Positions 17,601 through 25,553 of a stretch of 64,000 nucleotides of DNA are shown here, piece after piece. Every line of letters starts with the position of its first letter. Positions within the stretch are counted from its first letter, which is position 1. Below the pieces are notes generated by a model. The model was not told where the DNA came from. It ran no database searches and worked only from the letters and a program-made list of their open reading frames with translations. Origin of the DNA: Mycolicibacterium celeriflavum (GTDB lineage: Bacteria; Actinomycetota; Actinomycetes; Mycobacteriales; Mycobacteriaceae); NCBI RefSeq assembly GCF_010731795.1, contig NZ_AP022591.1:2108001-2172000 (forward strand). Direction: 5' to 3'. Both the position numbers and the translations under genes were made by a program.

Positions 17601-19241
17601 GGGGTCGCCGTGCCGGTGGGGGTGCCGACGGCGTTCACCGAATCGGTCGACGATCCACTCGGCGAGCTGATCGGGCGCTACGCCCGCACCCGCGGACCTT
17701 TCTCCACGCACGACGCGGCTGCCCGGTTCGGCCTCGGCCTGCGCGTCACCGCCGACGTGCTGGGCCGAATGGCGGTCGACGGCAAGCTGATTCGCGGCGA
17801 GTTCACCGATGCCCCCGTCTCCGACCCGGTGGGCGGCGAGCAGTGGTGCGACTCCGAGGTGCTGAAGATCCTTCGGCGCCGTTCGCTCGCCGCGCTGCGC
17901 TCGCAGATCGAGCCGGTCAGCACCGCGGCCTACGGCCGGTTCCTGCCGGCGTGGCAGCTGGTCGGGTCGACGCAGAACACGGGCGTCGACGGTCTCGCCG
18001 CGGTGATCGATCAGCTTGCGGGCGTGCCGATTCCGGCGTCGGCCGTCGAGCCGCTGGTGTTCGGTCAACGTGTCCGCGACTACCAGCCCGCACTGCTGGA
18101 CGAACTGCTGGCCTCCGGCGAGGTGACGTGGTCGGGTGCGGGGCAGATCGGCAGCGGCGACGGCTGGATCGCATTCCATCCGGCCGAATCGGCGCCGTTG
18201 ACGTTGAGCGCCCCCACCGAGATCGAGTTCACCGACATCCATCGGGCGATTCTCGACACGCTGGGCTCATCCGGTCAGGGTGGCGGGGCGTACTTTTTTC
18301 GTCAGCTCGCTGACACCTTCTCCCGCCGCCTGGCCGACCATCCCGGCGAGGAGCACAAAACCGCGCTCTGGGAACTGATCTGGGCGGGCTGGGTCACCGG
18401 CGACACGTTCGCGCCCGTGCGCGCGATGCTGATGGGCACCCGCGGCGCGCACGGTCGGCGAAGCGCACCCGCGCACCGGCAGCGGCAACGGGCGCCGCGG
18501 TTGAGCCGATACAGCGTCGCGCACGCCCAGACCCGCAACTCCGACCCGACGGTGGCCGGCCGGTGGTCGGCGCTACCTGCGGCCGAACCGGAGTCGACCG
18601 TGCGCGCACACTTTCAGGCCGAGCTGCTGCTCGGCCGGCACGGCGTGCTGACCAAGGGCGCGGTCGGCGCGGAGGGGGTGCCTGGCGGCTTCGCGATGCT
18701 CTACAAGGTGCTGACCGCGTTCGAGGACGCCGGCCGTTGTCAGCGCGGCTATTTCGTCGAGTCGCTGGGCGGAGCGCAGTTCGCGGCGGCCTCGACCGTC
18801 GACCGGTTGCGCACCTACCTGGACGAAGTGGACCGCGACCATCGGGAGTATCGCGCGGTGGTGCTGGCGGCGGCCGATCCGGCCAACCCCTACGGTTCCG
18901 CGCTGCCGTGGCCGGCGAAGCGCTCGGACGACGACGTCACCCACCGTCCCGGCCGAAAGGCGGGAGCACTGGTCGCTCTCGTGGACGGCGAACTCGTGTG
19001 GTTTCTGGAACGCGGCGGCCGCTCGCTGCTGAGTTTCACCGGTGACACCGACGCGCACATCGCCGCCGCGGCAGCCCTGGCCGATCTCGTCGGCAGCGGC
19101 CGGGTGGGGTCGTTGCTCGTCGAGAAGGTCAACGGGGTACCGGTGCTCGAACCGGGCGCCACCGGCGAGAGGGCTAGCGTGCACGACGCACTGCTCGGCG
19201 CGGGCTTCGCCCGCACACCACGAGGCCTGCGGTTACGCTGA
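14658..19241 (+). CDS. lhr: Lhr superfamily 2 DNA helicase
   Basis: 1527 residues from the ATG at 14658; the frame extends left into the insertion sequence but that part is not native. The helicase core opens with PTPAQAQAW (Q-motif-like), Walker A PTGSGKT at ~48, and DEVH at 170-173, then SATV, GLQRIGRAGH (motif VI), the winged-helix Lhr-core region and a long Lhr-C-terminal domain. Mycobacterial Lhr is a 3'-5' DNA-repair helicase induced by DNA damage. Four bases separate its stop from nei, so the two repair genes form an operon. The insertion sequence lies directly upstream. Confidence 0.95.
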   Translation: MSMSTSPLARFSDLTREWFTGTFAEPTPAQAQAWSAIADGDNTLVIAPTGSGKTLAAFLWAIDQLADGEPRPAGAGSRVLYVSPLKALAVDVERNLRTPLTGIARIAERRGVAAPQISVGVRSGDTSPAQRRDLIARPPDILITTPESLFLMLTSAARDTLTDVQTVIVDEVHAVAATKRGAHLALSLERLDQLRDTPAQRIGLSATVRPPEEVARFLSGQARTTIVAPPAAKTFDLSVQVPVPDMANLENNTIWPDVEERIVDLIESHNSSIVFANSRRLAERLTSRLNEIHAERSGVDLETGPNPQVGGGAPAQLMASGAALGAPTLLARAHHGSVSKEQRAIVEDDLKSGRLKAVVATSSLELGIDMGAVDLVIQVEAPPSVASGLQRIGRAGHQVGEISQGVLFPKHRTDLIGCAVTVKRMLSGEIETMRVPANPLDVLAQHTVAACALEPLDADRWFDAVRRSAPFATLPRSAFEATLDLLSGKYPSTEFAELRPRLVYDRDTGTLTARPGAQRLAVTSGGAIPDRGLFTVYLATESEKPSRVGELDEEMVYESRPGDVISLGATSWRITEITHDRVLVIPAPGQPARLPFWRGDSVGRPAELGAAVGAYTGELARLDKDAFDDRCRAMGFDAFAADNLWQLIDDQRQATGVVPSDTTFVVERFRDELGDWRVILHSPYGLRVHGPLALAVSRRLRERYGIEEKPTASDDGIIVRLPDTEDAAPGADLFVFDADEIEPIVTAEVGGSALFASRFRECAARALLLPRRHPGKRSPLWHQRQRAAQLLDVARKYPDFPIVLEAVRECLQDVYDVPALTELMHRVAQRRLRIVEVETATPSPFAASLLFGYVGAFMYEGDSPLAERRAAALSLDSVLLAELLGRVELRELLEPQVITSTTRQLQHLSDDRRARDAEGVADLLRLLGPLTEAEIVERCTTSDVGGWLDGLRAAKRALTVSFADQTWWVAIEDIGLLRDGVGVAVPVGVPTAFTESVDDPLGELIGRYARTRGPFSTHDAAARFGLGLRVTADVLGRMAVDGKLIRGEFTDAPVSDPVGGEQWCDSEVLKILRRRSLAALRSQIEPVSTAAYGRFLPAWQLVGSTQNTGVDGLAAVIDQLAGVPIPASAVEPLVFGQRVRDYQPALLDELLASGEVTWSGAGQIGSGDGWIAFHPAESAPLTLSAPTEIEFTDIHRAILDTLGSSGQGGGAYFFRQLADTFSRRLADHPGEEHKTALWELIWAGWVTGDTFAPVRAMLMGTRGAHGRRSAPAHRQRQRAPRLSRYSVAHAQTRNSDPTVAGRWSALPAAEPESTVRAHFQAELLLGRHGVLTKGAVGAEGVPGGFAMLYKVLTAFEDAGRCQRGYFVESLGGAQFAAASTVDRLRTYLDEVDRDHREYRAVVLAAADPANPYGSALPWPAKRSDDDVTHRPGRKAGALVALVDGELVWFLERGGRSLLSFTGDTDAHIAAAAALADLVGSGRVGSLLVEKVNGVPVLEPGATGERASVHDALLGAGFARTPRGLRLR

Positions 19242-19244
19242 CGC

Positions 19245-20003
19245 ATGCCCGAAGGCGACACGGTTTACCGCACCGCCACCAAGCTGCGTGAGGCGCTGCA
19301 AGGCAAGGAACTGACCCGCTGCGACGTTCGGGTGCCGAAGTTCGCGACGGTCGACCTGACGGGCTGTGTCGTCGACGAGGTGCGCAGCCGCGGCAAGCAC
19401 CTGTTCATCCGCGTCGGCGACGCCAGCATCCATTCGCACCTCAAGATGGAAGGCGCCTGGCTGGTCGGCGGCCAGATTCGTCGCGTCCCCGGGCACAAGA
19501 TTCGGATCCTGCTGCACACCAACGACTCTCGCGTCGCAGGCGTCGACCTCGGTGTGCTGGAGATTCTGGACCGCGAGCACGACATGGAGGCCGTCGCTCA
19601 TCTCGGGCCGGACCTGCTCGGCGACGACTGGGAACCGCGCGTCGCCAGGGCCAATCTCGTCAAGGATCCGGACCGGCCACTGGGCGAGGCGTTGTTGGAT
19701 CAACGGGTGATGGCCGGTGTCGGCAACGTCTACGCCAACGAACTGTGCTTCGTCACCGGTTACCTGCCCACCACCCCGGTAAGCGAGGTCAAGGACCCGC
19801 TGCGGATGGTGCAACGGGCCCGAGACATGCTGTGGTTGAACAGGTCCCGCGTCAACCGCACCACGACCGGCGACACCCGCGGCGGCCGCGACCTGTGGGT
19901 CTACGGCCGTCGTGGTCGGCCGTGTCGGCGGTGCGGCACGCCGATCGACTCCGACAGCAGCGCTGACCGCGTCTCGTACTGGTGCCCGGTCTGCCAGACC
20001 TGA
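19245..20003 (+). CDS. nei: Endonuclease VIII-type DNA glycosylase
   Basis: 252 residues. MPEGDTVYR supplies the catalytic Pro2 and Glu3 of the Fpg/Nei family; RSRGKHLF carries the lysine of the N-terminal domain; GVGNVYANE is the helix-two-turn-helix; the C-terminal CRRCG and CPVC cysteines form the zinc finger. PEGDT rather than PELPE marks the Nei branch, which removes oxidised pyrimidines. M. tuberculosis has the same lhr-nei pairing (Rv3296-Rv3297). It is convergent with the desaturase, with a palindromic repeat between them. Confidence 0.93.
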   Translation: MPEGDTVYRTATKLREALQGKELTRCDVRVPKFATVDLTGCVVDEVRSRGKHLFIRVGDASIHSHLKMEGAWLVGGQIRRVPGHKIRILLHTNDSRVAGVDLGVLEILDREHDMEAVAHLGPDLLGDDWEPRVARANLVKDPDRPLGEALLDQRVMAGVGNVYANELCFVTGYLPTTPVSEVKDPLRMVQRARDMLWLNRSRVNRTTTGDTRGGRDLWVYGRRGRPCRRCGTPIDSDSSADRVSYWCPVCQT

Positions 20004-20021
20004 GCCGCCAGACACCGCGCC

Positions 20022-20077
20022 GAGACTACGGTTTGTGACGGATTCCGGCCGCTTTTCATCAGAAACCGTAGTCTCGC
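20022..20077. repeat. Intergenic palindrome, family B, copy 1
   Basis: CGAGACTACGGTTT (20022-20035) and its exact complement (20064-20077) form a 14-bp stem, with GTGACGGA and TCATCAG inside extending the symmetry partly. It lies between convergent nei and the desaturase, so it may end transcription in both directions. A related copy is at 52638-52685. Confidence 0.75.
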
Positions 20078-20091
20078 GGCACTGGGGAGCG

Positions 20092-21195
20092 TTACGGCAG
20101 CGCCAACCGGACGATCTTGCGGACCACCGTTGCGAACTGCCGCGGTAGCGACCCCTTGTTGTAGGGAATGCCGTAGCGCTCGCAGATGTCTTTGACCTCC
20201 GCGGAGATCTCGGCAAGGCGGTGCGCCGGGATGTCGGGGAACAGATGGTGCTCGATCTGGAACGACAGGTTGCCGCTCAGGATGTGAAACAGCTTGCCCC
20301 CGGTCAGGTTTGCCGACCCGAGGACCTGTCGGAAGTACCACTGCCCGCGGGTCTCGGCCTTGGTCTCCTCGATCGTGAACTCCTGGACGTCATCGGGAAA
20401 GTGGCCGCAGAAGATGATCATGTAGGACCAGACGTTGCGGATTAGGTTCGCGGTGAGATTGCCCGCGAAGACCCACGGCGCGAACGGCCCGGCCAGCAGT
20501 GGGAAGGCGACGTAGTCCTTGAGCGTCTGGCGTTTGGTCTTGCGCCAGATGCCCTCGAGGATCTCGCGCTTGTCGGAGATGGTGATCTCACCGGCGCGGA
20601 TGCGTTCGGTCTCCAGTTCGTGCAGTGCGACGCCGTACTGGAACAACACCATCAGCAGGAAGGCATAGACGGGGTTGCCGAGGAAGTACGGCGTCCACTT
20701 CTGGTCGTTGCTCATCCGCAGGATGCCGTAGCCGACATCGCGGTCCATGCCGACGATGTTGGTGTAGGTGTGATGCATGTAGTTGTGCGAGTGCCGCCAC
20801 TGCTCGCCCGGGCAGGCGGTGTCCCACTCGAATCCCCTGCTGGATATTGCCGGGTCGCCCATCCAGTCGTACTGGCCGTGCATGACGTTGTGGCCGATCT
20901 CCATGTTGTCGAGGATCTTCGACAGGCCCAGCATCGCGGTGCCTGCCAGCCAGAACGGTGGAAACACACCGCCGAACAGCAGGGCGCGGCCGCCGAGCTC
21001 GAAACCACGCTGCGCCTTGATGACTCGGCGGATATAGGTGGCGTCGCGCTCGCCGAGGTCGGCGATGACCCGGTCTTTGAGCGCGTCGAGTTCGCGGCCG
21101 AACGCCTCGGCCTGTTCTGGCGTCAGACTGACCGTCTTGCCTGCGACGGTCTTCTCGATGGTGCCCGGTTGCGCGGTGGTCGTGGTGGTGGTCAT
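20092..21195 (-). CDS. desA3: DesA3-type acyl-CoA delta-9 desaturase
   Basis: 367 residues. The three histidine boxes of membrane desaturases are present: HNVMH (102-106), HSHNYMHH (135-142) and QIEHH near the C-terminus, between two pairs of hydrophobic segments (LLFGGVFPPFWLAGTAML; YAFLLMVLFQYGV; FPLLAGPFAPWVFAGNL). DesA3 with its reductase makes oleoyl-CoA in mycobacteria (Rv3229c with Rv3230c). GAAGGAG lies ahead of the ATG. It is 20 bp downstream of its ferredoxin-reductase gene. Confidence 0.93.
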   Translation of the reverse strand: MTTTTTTAQPGTIEKTVAGKTVSLTPEQAEAFGRELDALKDRVIADLGERDATYIRRVIKAQRGFELGGRALLFGGVFPPFWLAGTAMLGLSKILDNMEIGHNVMHGQYDWMGDPAISSRGFEWDTACPGEQWRHSHNYMHHTYTNIVGMDRDVGYGILRMSNDQKWTPYFLGNPVYAFLLMVLFQYGVALHELETERIRAGEITISDKREILEGIWRKTKRQTLKDYVAFPLLAGPFAPWVFAGNLTANLIRNVWSYMIIFCGHFPDDVQEFTIEETKAETRGQWYFRQVLGSANLTGGKLFHILSGNLSFQIEHHLFPDIPAHRLAEISAEVKDICERYGIPYNKGSLPRQFATVVRKIVRLALP

Positions 21196-21215
21196 GGTGT
21201 GGCTCCTTCTCGGTC

Positions 21216-22292
21216 TCAGAGCGCGATGTCGACGTCACCGACGGGCGCGGACACGCACAACTGCACGTCCTCCTCGTCGGCGCTCGACACCGCACCAGTG
21301 ATCAGGTTCTTGACTGCGCCGCGGGTCTTGCGACGAGTACAGCTGTGGCAGATGCCCATTCGGCATCCGCTCTCGGGATTGAGTCCGGCCGCTTCGGCCT
21401 GCTCCAGCAGCGGGCGCCCGTCGTCGGCCACTGCGACGCTGCTGGCGGTGAAGGCGACCAGGCCGCCGGACGCCTCGGCCGACGCCAACTTCGGCGGCAC
21501 GAAGCTCTCCGAGGTGACGTTCGGGCAGTGCGCCCGCACGGCGTCCACGAGTTCTGGCGGACCGCACACGAACACCGCGTCGGGGTCGGGCATGGCGGCC
21601 GCCAGATGGGCGGGGCCGAACCGGCCGTCGAGATCAGACCCGGCCGTCTCGCGGGTGTAGCCGTGCAGGACCCGCACGTCACGCATCGCGTCGAGTTCGG
21701 CGCGATAGCACGCCTCCTGAGCTGACCGTGCGTAGTGGACGAACGCCAGCTCGCCATCGAAGCGCGCCGCGCGCAGTGTCCGCAGCATCGACATGACCGG
21801 GGTGATGCCGCTGCCGCCCGACACGAACAGGATGCGGCGCGGCCGGGTGCCGGACGGGCCGCCCGGGAGAGTGAAGTCGCCCCCGACCGAGTCGAGTCCG
21901 ACGACCATGCCGGGTCGGGCGTGCTCGTTGAGGTGAGTCGAGACCAGGCCGCCGTCGTGACGACCGATGGTCAGCTCGAGGTAGGCAGCGCCCTCGGGGT
22001 TGGCCGGCGAGTACGGGCGGGTGCGACGGCGGCCGTCGATCTCGACCGTGAGGTTGATGTGCTGACCGGCGCGATGACCGGTGAACGCCTGATTCGGCTT
22101 GAGGGTCAGGGTGACGCTTCGCGGCGTCTCGCGGCGCACTGCGACCACCTCGGCACGGGCATCCGCCCGGGTCCAGGTCGGGGCGACAAGCTCGGTGTAT
22201 CGGTCCACGCCATGCGGGCCGGTGAGCAGGTCGGCCAGCGGCGACCGCAGCGCCCTGCCCCACAGCCCCTGCGTCAATGTTTGAGTAAACAT
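21216..22292 (-). CDS. Ferredoxin-type oxidoreductase for the desaturase
   Basis: 358 residues from the ATG at 22292 (MFTQTLTQGLWG); the frame could start at 22328. FAD-binding RPYSPANP near 125, the NAD(P)H-binding module FVSGGSGITPVMSML, FVCGPPELVD, and a C-terminal plant-type [2Fe-2S] domain with CRMGICHSC and a later Cys in VQLCV. It passes electrons from NADPH to the DesA3 diiron centre, as Rv3230c does. The start codon overlaps the inverted repeat TGTTTGAGTAAACA. Confidence 0.9.
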   Translation of the reverse strand: MFTQTLTQGLWGRALRSPLADLLTGPHGVDRYTELVAPTWTRADARAEVVAVRRETPRSVTLTLKPNQAFTGHRAGQHINLTVEIDGRRRTRPYSPANPEGAAYLELTIGRHDGGLVSTHLNEHARPGMVVGLDSVGGDFTLPGGPSGTRPRRILFVSGGSGITPVMSMLRTLRAARFDGELAFVHYARSAQEACYRAELDAMRDVRVLHGYTRETAGSDLDGRFGPAHLAAAMPDPDAVFVCGPPELVDAVRAHCPNVTSESFVPPKLASAEASGGLVAFTASSVAVADDGRPLLEQAEAAGLNPESGCRMGICHSCTRRKTRGAVKNLITGAVSSADEEDVQLCVSAPVGDVDIAL

Positions 22293-22367
22293 ATGTACAC
22301 CTTGCGTGCTCGATGGGTCATCCGTCAATGATTTCCGCGCTGGTTGTGGTACCTTTCACATAGTGAA
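22278..22367. promoter_or_regulatory. Divergent control region of the desaturase operon and its TetR
   Basis: Two inverted repeats sit here. TGTTTGAGTAAACA (22278-22291) overlaps the reductase start codon; TTCACATAGTGAA (22355-22367) overlaps the TetR GTG. The second is placed as an autoregulatory operator would be. Pseudomonas DesT, a TetR that senses acyl-CoA saturation, controls a desaturase-reductase pair in the same layout, so a similar circuit is likely. Binding is inferred. Confidence 0.5.
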
Positions 22368-23052
22368 CGGTCGTACGCCTAGCTCACGAACGAGCCGGTC
22401 GAACCGATCGGGTAAGTCCCGCTCCCGCGATTCAGCGACGTTGACGCGTGAAGAGCGCAAGGAAGCCACCCGCCGCGCGATCGTCGCTGCGGCGCTCAAG
22501 TTGCTCGAGGACCGCAGCTTCTCCGCGCTGAGCCTGCGCGAAGTCACCCGCGAGGCGGGCATCGTGCCCGCGGCGTTCTACCGGCACTTCGAGTCGATGG
22601 AAGCCCTCGGGCTGGTCCTCATCGACGAGTCGTTCCGCAGCCTCAGAGAAATGCTGCGCGGGGCGCGGGCGGGCAAACTCGACCCCAAGCGCGTCATCGA
22701 GTCGAGCGTCGACATCCTCATCGACGGGGTGAACCAGCGACGCGAGCACTGGCGGTTCATCGGTCGCGAACGCAACAGCGGAGTCACCGTGCTGAGGTAC
22801 GCGATCCGCACCGAGATCCGGCTGATCACCTCGGAGTTGGCGATCGACCTGGCGCGCTTTCCCGGCCTGAACACCTGGAGCAGTGAGGACCTCAACATCC
22901 TGGCCAGCCTGTTCGTCAACGCGATGATCGTGATCGCCGAGGCCATCGAGGACGCCCACGACCCGGCCGCGCTCGACGAGATCAAACGGGTGGCCGTCAA
23001 ACAACTGCGAATGATCGCGGTCGGCGTCGCGGGCTGGCGCAGCAGCGTCTGA
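22363..23052 (+). CDS. TetR-family regulator of the desaturase operon
   Basis: 229 residues from the GTG at 22363, the only good start after the shared control region. A basic, Ser-rich N-terminus precedes the helix-turn-helix (about 40-75): FSALSLREVTREAGIVPAAFYRHFESME. The C-terminal domain includes RREHWRFIGRER, a feature of fatty-acid-sensing TetR proteins such as FabR and DesT. It probably represses the divergent reductase-desaturase pair according to acyl-CoA pools. Confidence 0.82.
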   Translation: MNGRTPSSRTSRSNRSGKSRSRDSATLTREERKEATRRAIVAAALKLLEDRSFSALSLREVTREAGIVPAAFYRHFESMEALGLVLIDESFRSLREMLRGARAGKLDPKRVIESSVDILIDGVNQRREHWRFIGRERNSGVTVLRYAIRTEIRLITSELAIDLARFPGLNTWSSEDLNILASLFVNAMIVIAEAIEDAHDPAALDEIKRVAVKQLRMIAVGVAGWRSSV

Positions 23053-23078
23053 GGGCGGCCACGCTTTAGCGTGTGGGC

Positions 23079-23864
23079 ATGCCGAATCTGGAACTGAACC
23101 ACCCTCGTCCCGACATCGCCGTGCTGACACTGAACCGGCCCGAGAAGCTCAACGCGCTGTCCTACGACCTCGTCGAGGACCTGCACGCAACCCTCGAACG
23201 GATCGGCGCGGACAACGACTGCCGGGTCGTCGTCCTCACCGGGGCCGGGCGCGGTTTCTGCTCCGGCCTGGACCTGACCGACCCGAACCCCGACAAGGCC
23301 GGCGCAGGAACGGAGTTTCCGCGGTCGGGCATGCGGTGGCAGGAGCGCATCGCCGATCTGACCGCGCGGATCCACCGGCTGCGCCAACCCGTGATCGCCG
23401 CGGTCAACGGTGTGGCGTACGGCGGCGGGATGGGGATCGCGCTGGCCTGCGACATCCGCATCGCCGCCGAATCCGCCCGGTTCTGCACGCAGTTCATCAA
23501 ACTCGGCCTGGGTGGCTGCGACATCGGGGTCAGCTACACGCTGCCGCGGATCATCGGCGCCGGCCCCGCGTTCGACCTCATTCTCACCGCGCGGGCGGTC
23601 GACGCAGCCGAAGCGCTGCGGCTCGGCCTGGTGTCGCGGCTGTCGACCGACGGATCGGTCGTCGAGGACGCCATCGCGATCGCCGAAACGCTCTGCGAGT
23701 ACGGCAAGTTCGGAGTCGAGTCCACCAAGCAGGTGCTGTGGGCGAACCTCGAGGCGTCGAGCCTGGAAGCGGCGCTGCACCTGGAGAACCGCAGCCAGAT
23801 CCTGTCCTCGACCAGCGGCGAGATGCGCGAAGCTAGCGAGGCGTTCCGCCACCGTCCACGATGA
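23079..23864 (+). CDS. Enoyl-CoA hydratase/isomerase
   Basis: 261 residues from the ATG at 23079. The crotonase fold shows the oxyanion-hole segments AGRGFCSGLDL (about 66-76) and AVNGVAYGGGMGIALACD (about 108-125), the latter with the GGG turn. Whether it is a hydratase or isomerase cannot be settled, as catalytic Glu positions vary. It follows the TetR gene by 26 bp and may be coexpressed. Its last 32 bp overlap the 3' end of the convergent SDR. Confidence 0.88.
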   Translation: MPNLELNHPRPDIAVLTLNRPEKLNALSYDLVEDLHATLERIGADNDCRVVVLTGAGRGFCSGLDLTDPNPDKAGAGTEFPRSGMRWQERIADLTARIHRLRQPVIAAVNGVAYGGGMGIALACDIRIAAESARFCTQFIKLGLGGCDIGVSYTLPRIIGAGPAFDLILTARAVDAAEALRLGLVSRLSTDGSVVEDAIAIAETLCEYGKFGVESTKQVLWANLEASSLEAALHLENRSQILSSTSGEMREASEAFRHRPR

Positions 23865-24603
23865 CGACCGTGCCCGTGATGTAGCTGCCCGCGTCGGAGG
23901 CCAACAGCAGTGCGGTGCCGACCATCTCGTCCGGTGAGGCCAGACGCTTGAGCAAGGTGCTGCGGGCCATCCCGTCGATAGCCTCTTGCGGGTTGTTGCG
24001 CATCATGTCGGTGTCGACGGGCCCGGGCGCGATCGCGTTGACCCGGATACCCGACGGTGCGAACTCGGCGGCCATCGACCGGGTGAACGACATCAACGCC
24101 GCCTTGTTGGAGGAGTAGATCGAGGTCATCGCCGAGAAGTTGAACGCGCCCACCGAAACCATGTTGATCACAGAGGCTTTCGTGCTGGCCTTCAGATAGG
24201 GCAACGCCGCCTGCACGAGAAACACCGGACCGCGGAGGTTGACCTCGTAGGACTTCGTCAACGCCTCGGCGGTCATCTCGCCGAGTGGCTCCGCCAGGGC
24301 ATTCGCGGCGTTGTTGACCACCACGTCGATGCCGCCGTACTCGTCGACGGTCCGCGCTACGAGCGCCTCGAGGCCGTCGATGTCGCCGAGGTGGGTCGGC
24401 ACACCGATGGCCTGGCCGCCGAGCCCGCGTAGATGCTGCGCGGCCTGCTCGCAGGCGTCGGGCTTGCGGCTGGCCACCACGACACGGGCGCCCGCGAGCG
24501 CGAAACCCTCGGCGAGCGCGAGGCCGATGCCCCTGGTCCCGCCCGTGACGATCACGGTGCGGTCGGTCATGTCGAAGAGACGGTCGAATGAAGTGCGGTC
24601 CAC
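23833..24603 (-). CDS. SDR family oxidoreductase (FabG-like)
   Basis: 256 residues. TGGTRGIG near 20-27 binds the cofactor; NNAANA, the Ser in NMVSVG, and YSSNK (Tyr and Lys) complete the classic SDR active site; GGGTPR ends the fold. The Arg-Lys in VVASRKPDA suggests NADP preference. It is tail-overlapping with the enoyl-CoA hydratase; an acyl-CoA or ketoacyl substrate is plausible but unproven. An internal ATG at 24570 is an alternative start. Confidence 0.87.
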   Translation of the reverse strand: MDRTSFDRLFDMTDRTVIVTGGTRGIGLALAEGFALAGARVVVASRKPDACEQAAQHLRGLGGQAIGVPTHLGDIDGLEALVARTVDEYGGIDVVVNNAANALAEPLGEMTAEALTKSYEVNLRGPVFLVQAALPYLKASTKASVINMVSVGAFNFSAMTSIYSSNKAALMSFTRSMAAEFAPSGIRVNAIAPGPVDTDMMRNNPQEAIDGMARSTLLKRLASPDEMVGTALLLASDAGSYITGTVVIVDGGGTPR

Positions 24604-24641
24604 GGCCGTCAGTCAATCAGAGCGCCGAGGAGAACCCGCCG

Positions 24642-24962
24642 TCAGATACAACCGCCGACGCTGATCCGTCGCCCGACGTTCGCGCACACATTGACGTTGG
24701 GCGCCGGCGGGACATACACCGGCGGGGGCGGCGGGGGCGGCGGTGGAGGCGGAGGCGGCGCACCGGGCGGAGGCGGTGGCGGCGGCGGAGGTGGCGGCGG
24801 TGGCAACTCGTTGAGATACGAGAGCGGATCAGCACACCCGGTGACGTCGACGAACCTGCCGCCGACGGAACCGCAGAGTGTCGCCTCGGCGGACGGCGGG
24901 CTGACGTTCACCAGGCCACCTGCGAAAAGGGCCGCGGCCGCGCACAGCCATACCTTGCGCAC
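24642..24962 (-). CDS. Secreted polyproline protein
   Basis: 106 residues. AAGGAGG a few bases ahead selects the GTG at 24962 rather than the ATG at 24980, which would place the ribosome site inside the gene. A signal peptide ends near PSAEA, followed by CGSVGGRFVDVTGC, two runs of 13 prolines split by GA, and a C-terminal domain with CANVGRRISVGGC. The paired short Cys motifs at either side of the proline rod look like duplicated modules. Cell-wall-spanning or surface role inferred; no family recognised. Confidence 0.75.
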   Translation of the reverse strand: MRKVWLCAAAALFAGGLVNVSPPSAEATLCGSVGGRFVDVTGCADPLSYLNELPPPPPPPPPPPPPGAPPPPPPPPPPPPPVYVPPAPNVNVCANVGRRISVGGCI

Positions 24963-25553
24963 ATCTCCTCCTTCAGGCAACGCGCCGAGAGGCCATCACC
25001 GACCCGATTGTGTCAGCCGCCGAGTCCGCCCGGGGCCGAACGAGCGGGATCGACAAAGCGGCCGTAACGAACCGGCTCGGCGCATCGATGTCCTGTGCGA
25101 TGCCTGAACCATCACGACCTGTACGGTGGCCGCATCCGCCGCCGAACGGATGCTTTGACCAGCTGCTGAGCCCGTCTACTCGACGTTTGCTATCAACCGG
25201 CGTGCGGACCCGTCACCGAGCCGTATCATTGCTGCCGAGCAAGGCGGCGCATCGGTGAGCCGGCTCTGTCCGCGGGTGGCCTTCGACATAACGAGATGCT
25301 AGGCTCGGCGCGCATCCTGACTTCGCAGGTCCGCTGTGTCACAACAGCAATCGTGCATCCAAGCGATCTCGACCCATGTCTGTGTCAGCTCGCGGTCGCG
25401 TGAACACTCACGTTCGCCCAGCGCGCTGATGCGAAGTGTAGGGAAACACGTGATTCTTCCATGGTTCACCGCCCACTAGGTTTGCCACGGGGGAACGGTG
25501 CACTGCACCACAACCGCATTTCGTCAATGGGTTTCCAGCAGGGGGGACTAGTC
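24963..25553. other. Divergent intergenic region before the GH2 gene
   Basis: 590 bp with no convincing gene. TGTGTCACA (25335-25343), inside GCTGTGTCACAACAGC, and CGTGA/TCACG (25399-25403, 25408-25412) are inverted repeats about 150-220 bp ahead of the glycosidase, and may be operators; the first resembles a CRP-type half-site pair with tight spacing. The left part must hold the promoter of the polyproline gene. Confidence 0.4.

Noticed and set aside
16989..18242. Long antisense frames opposite lhr (also 15044-16276)
   Set aside because: Same shadow pattern; the sense strand carries clear helicase motifs throughout.
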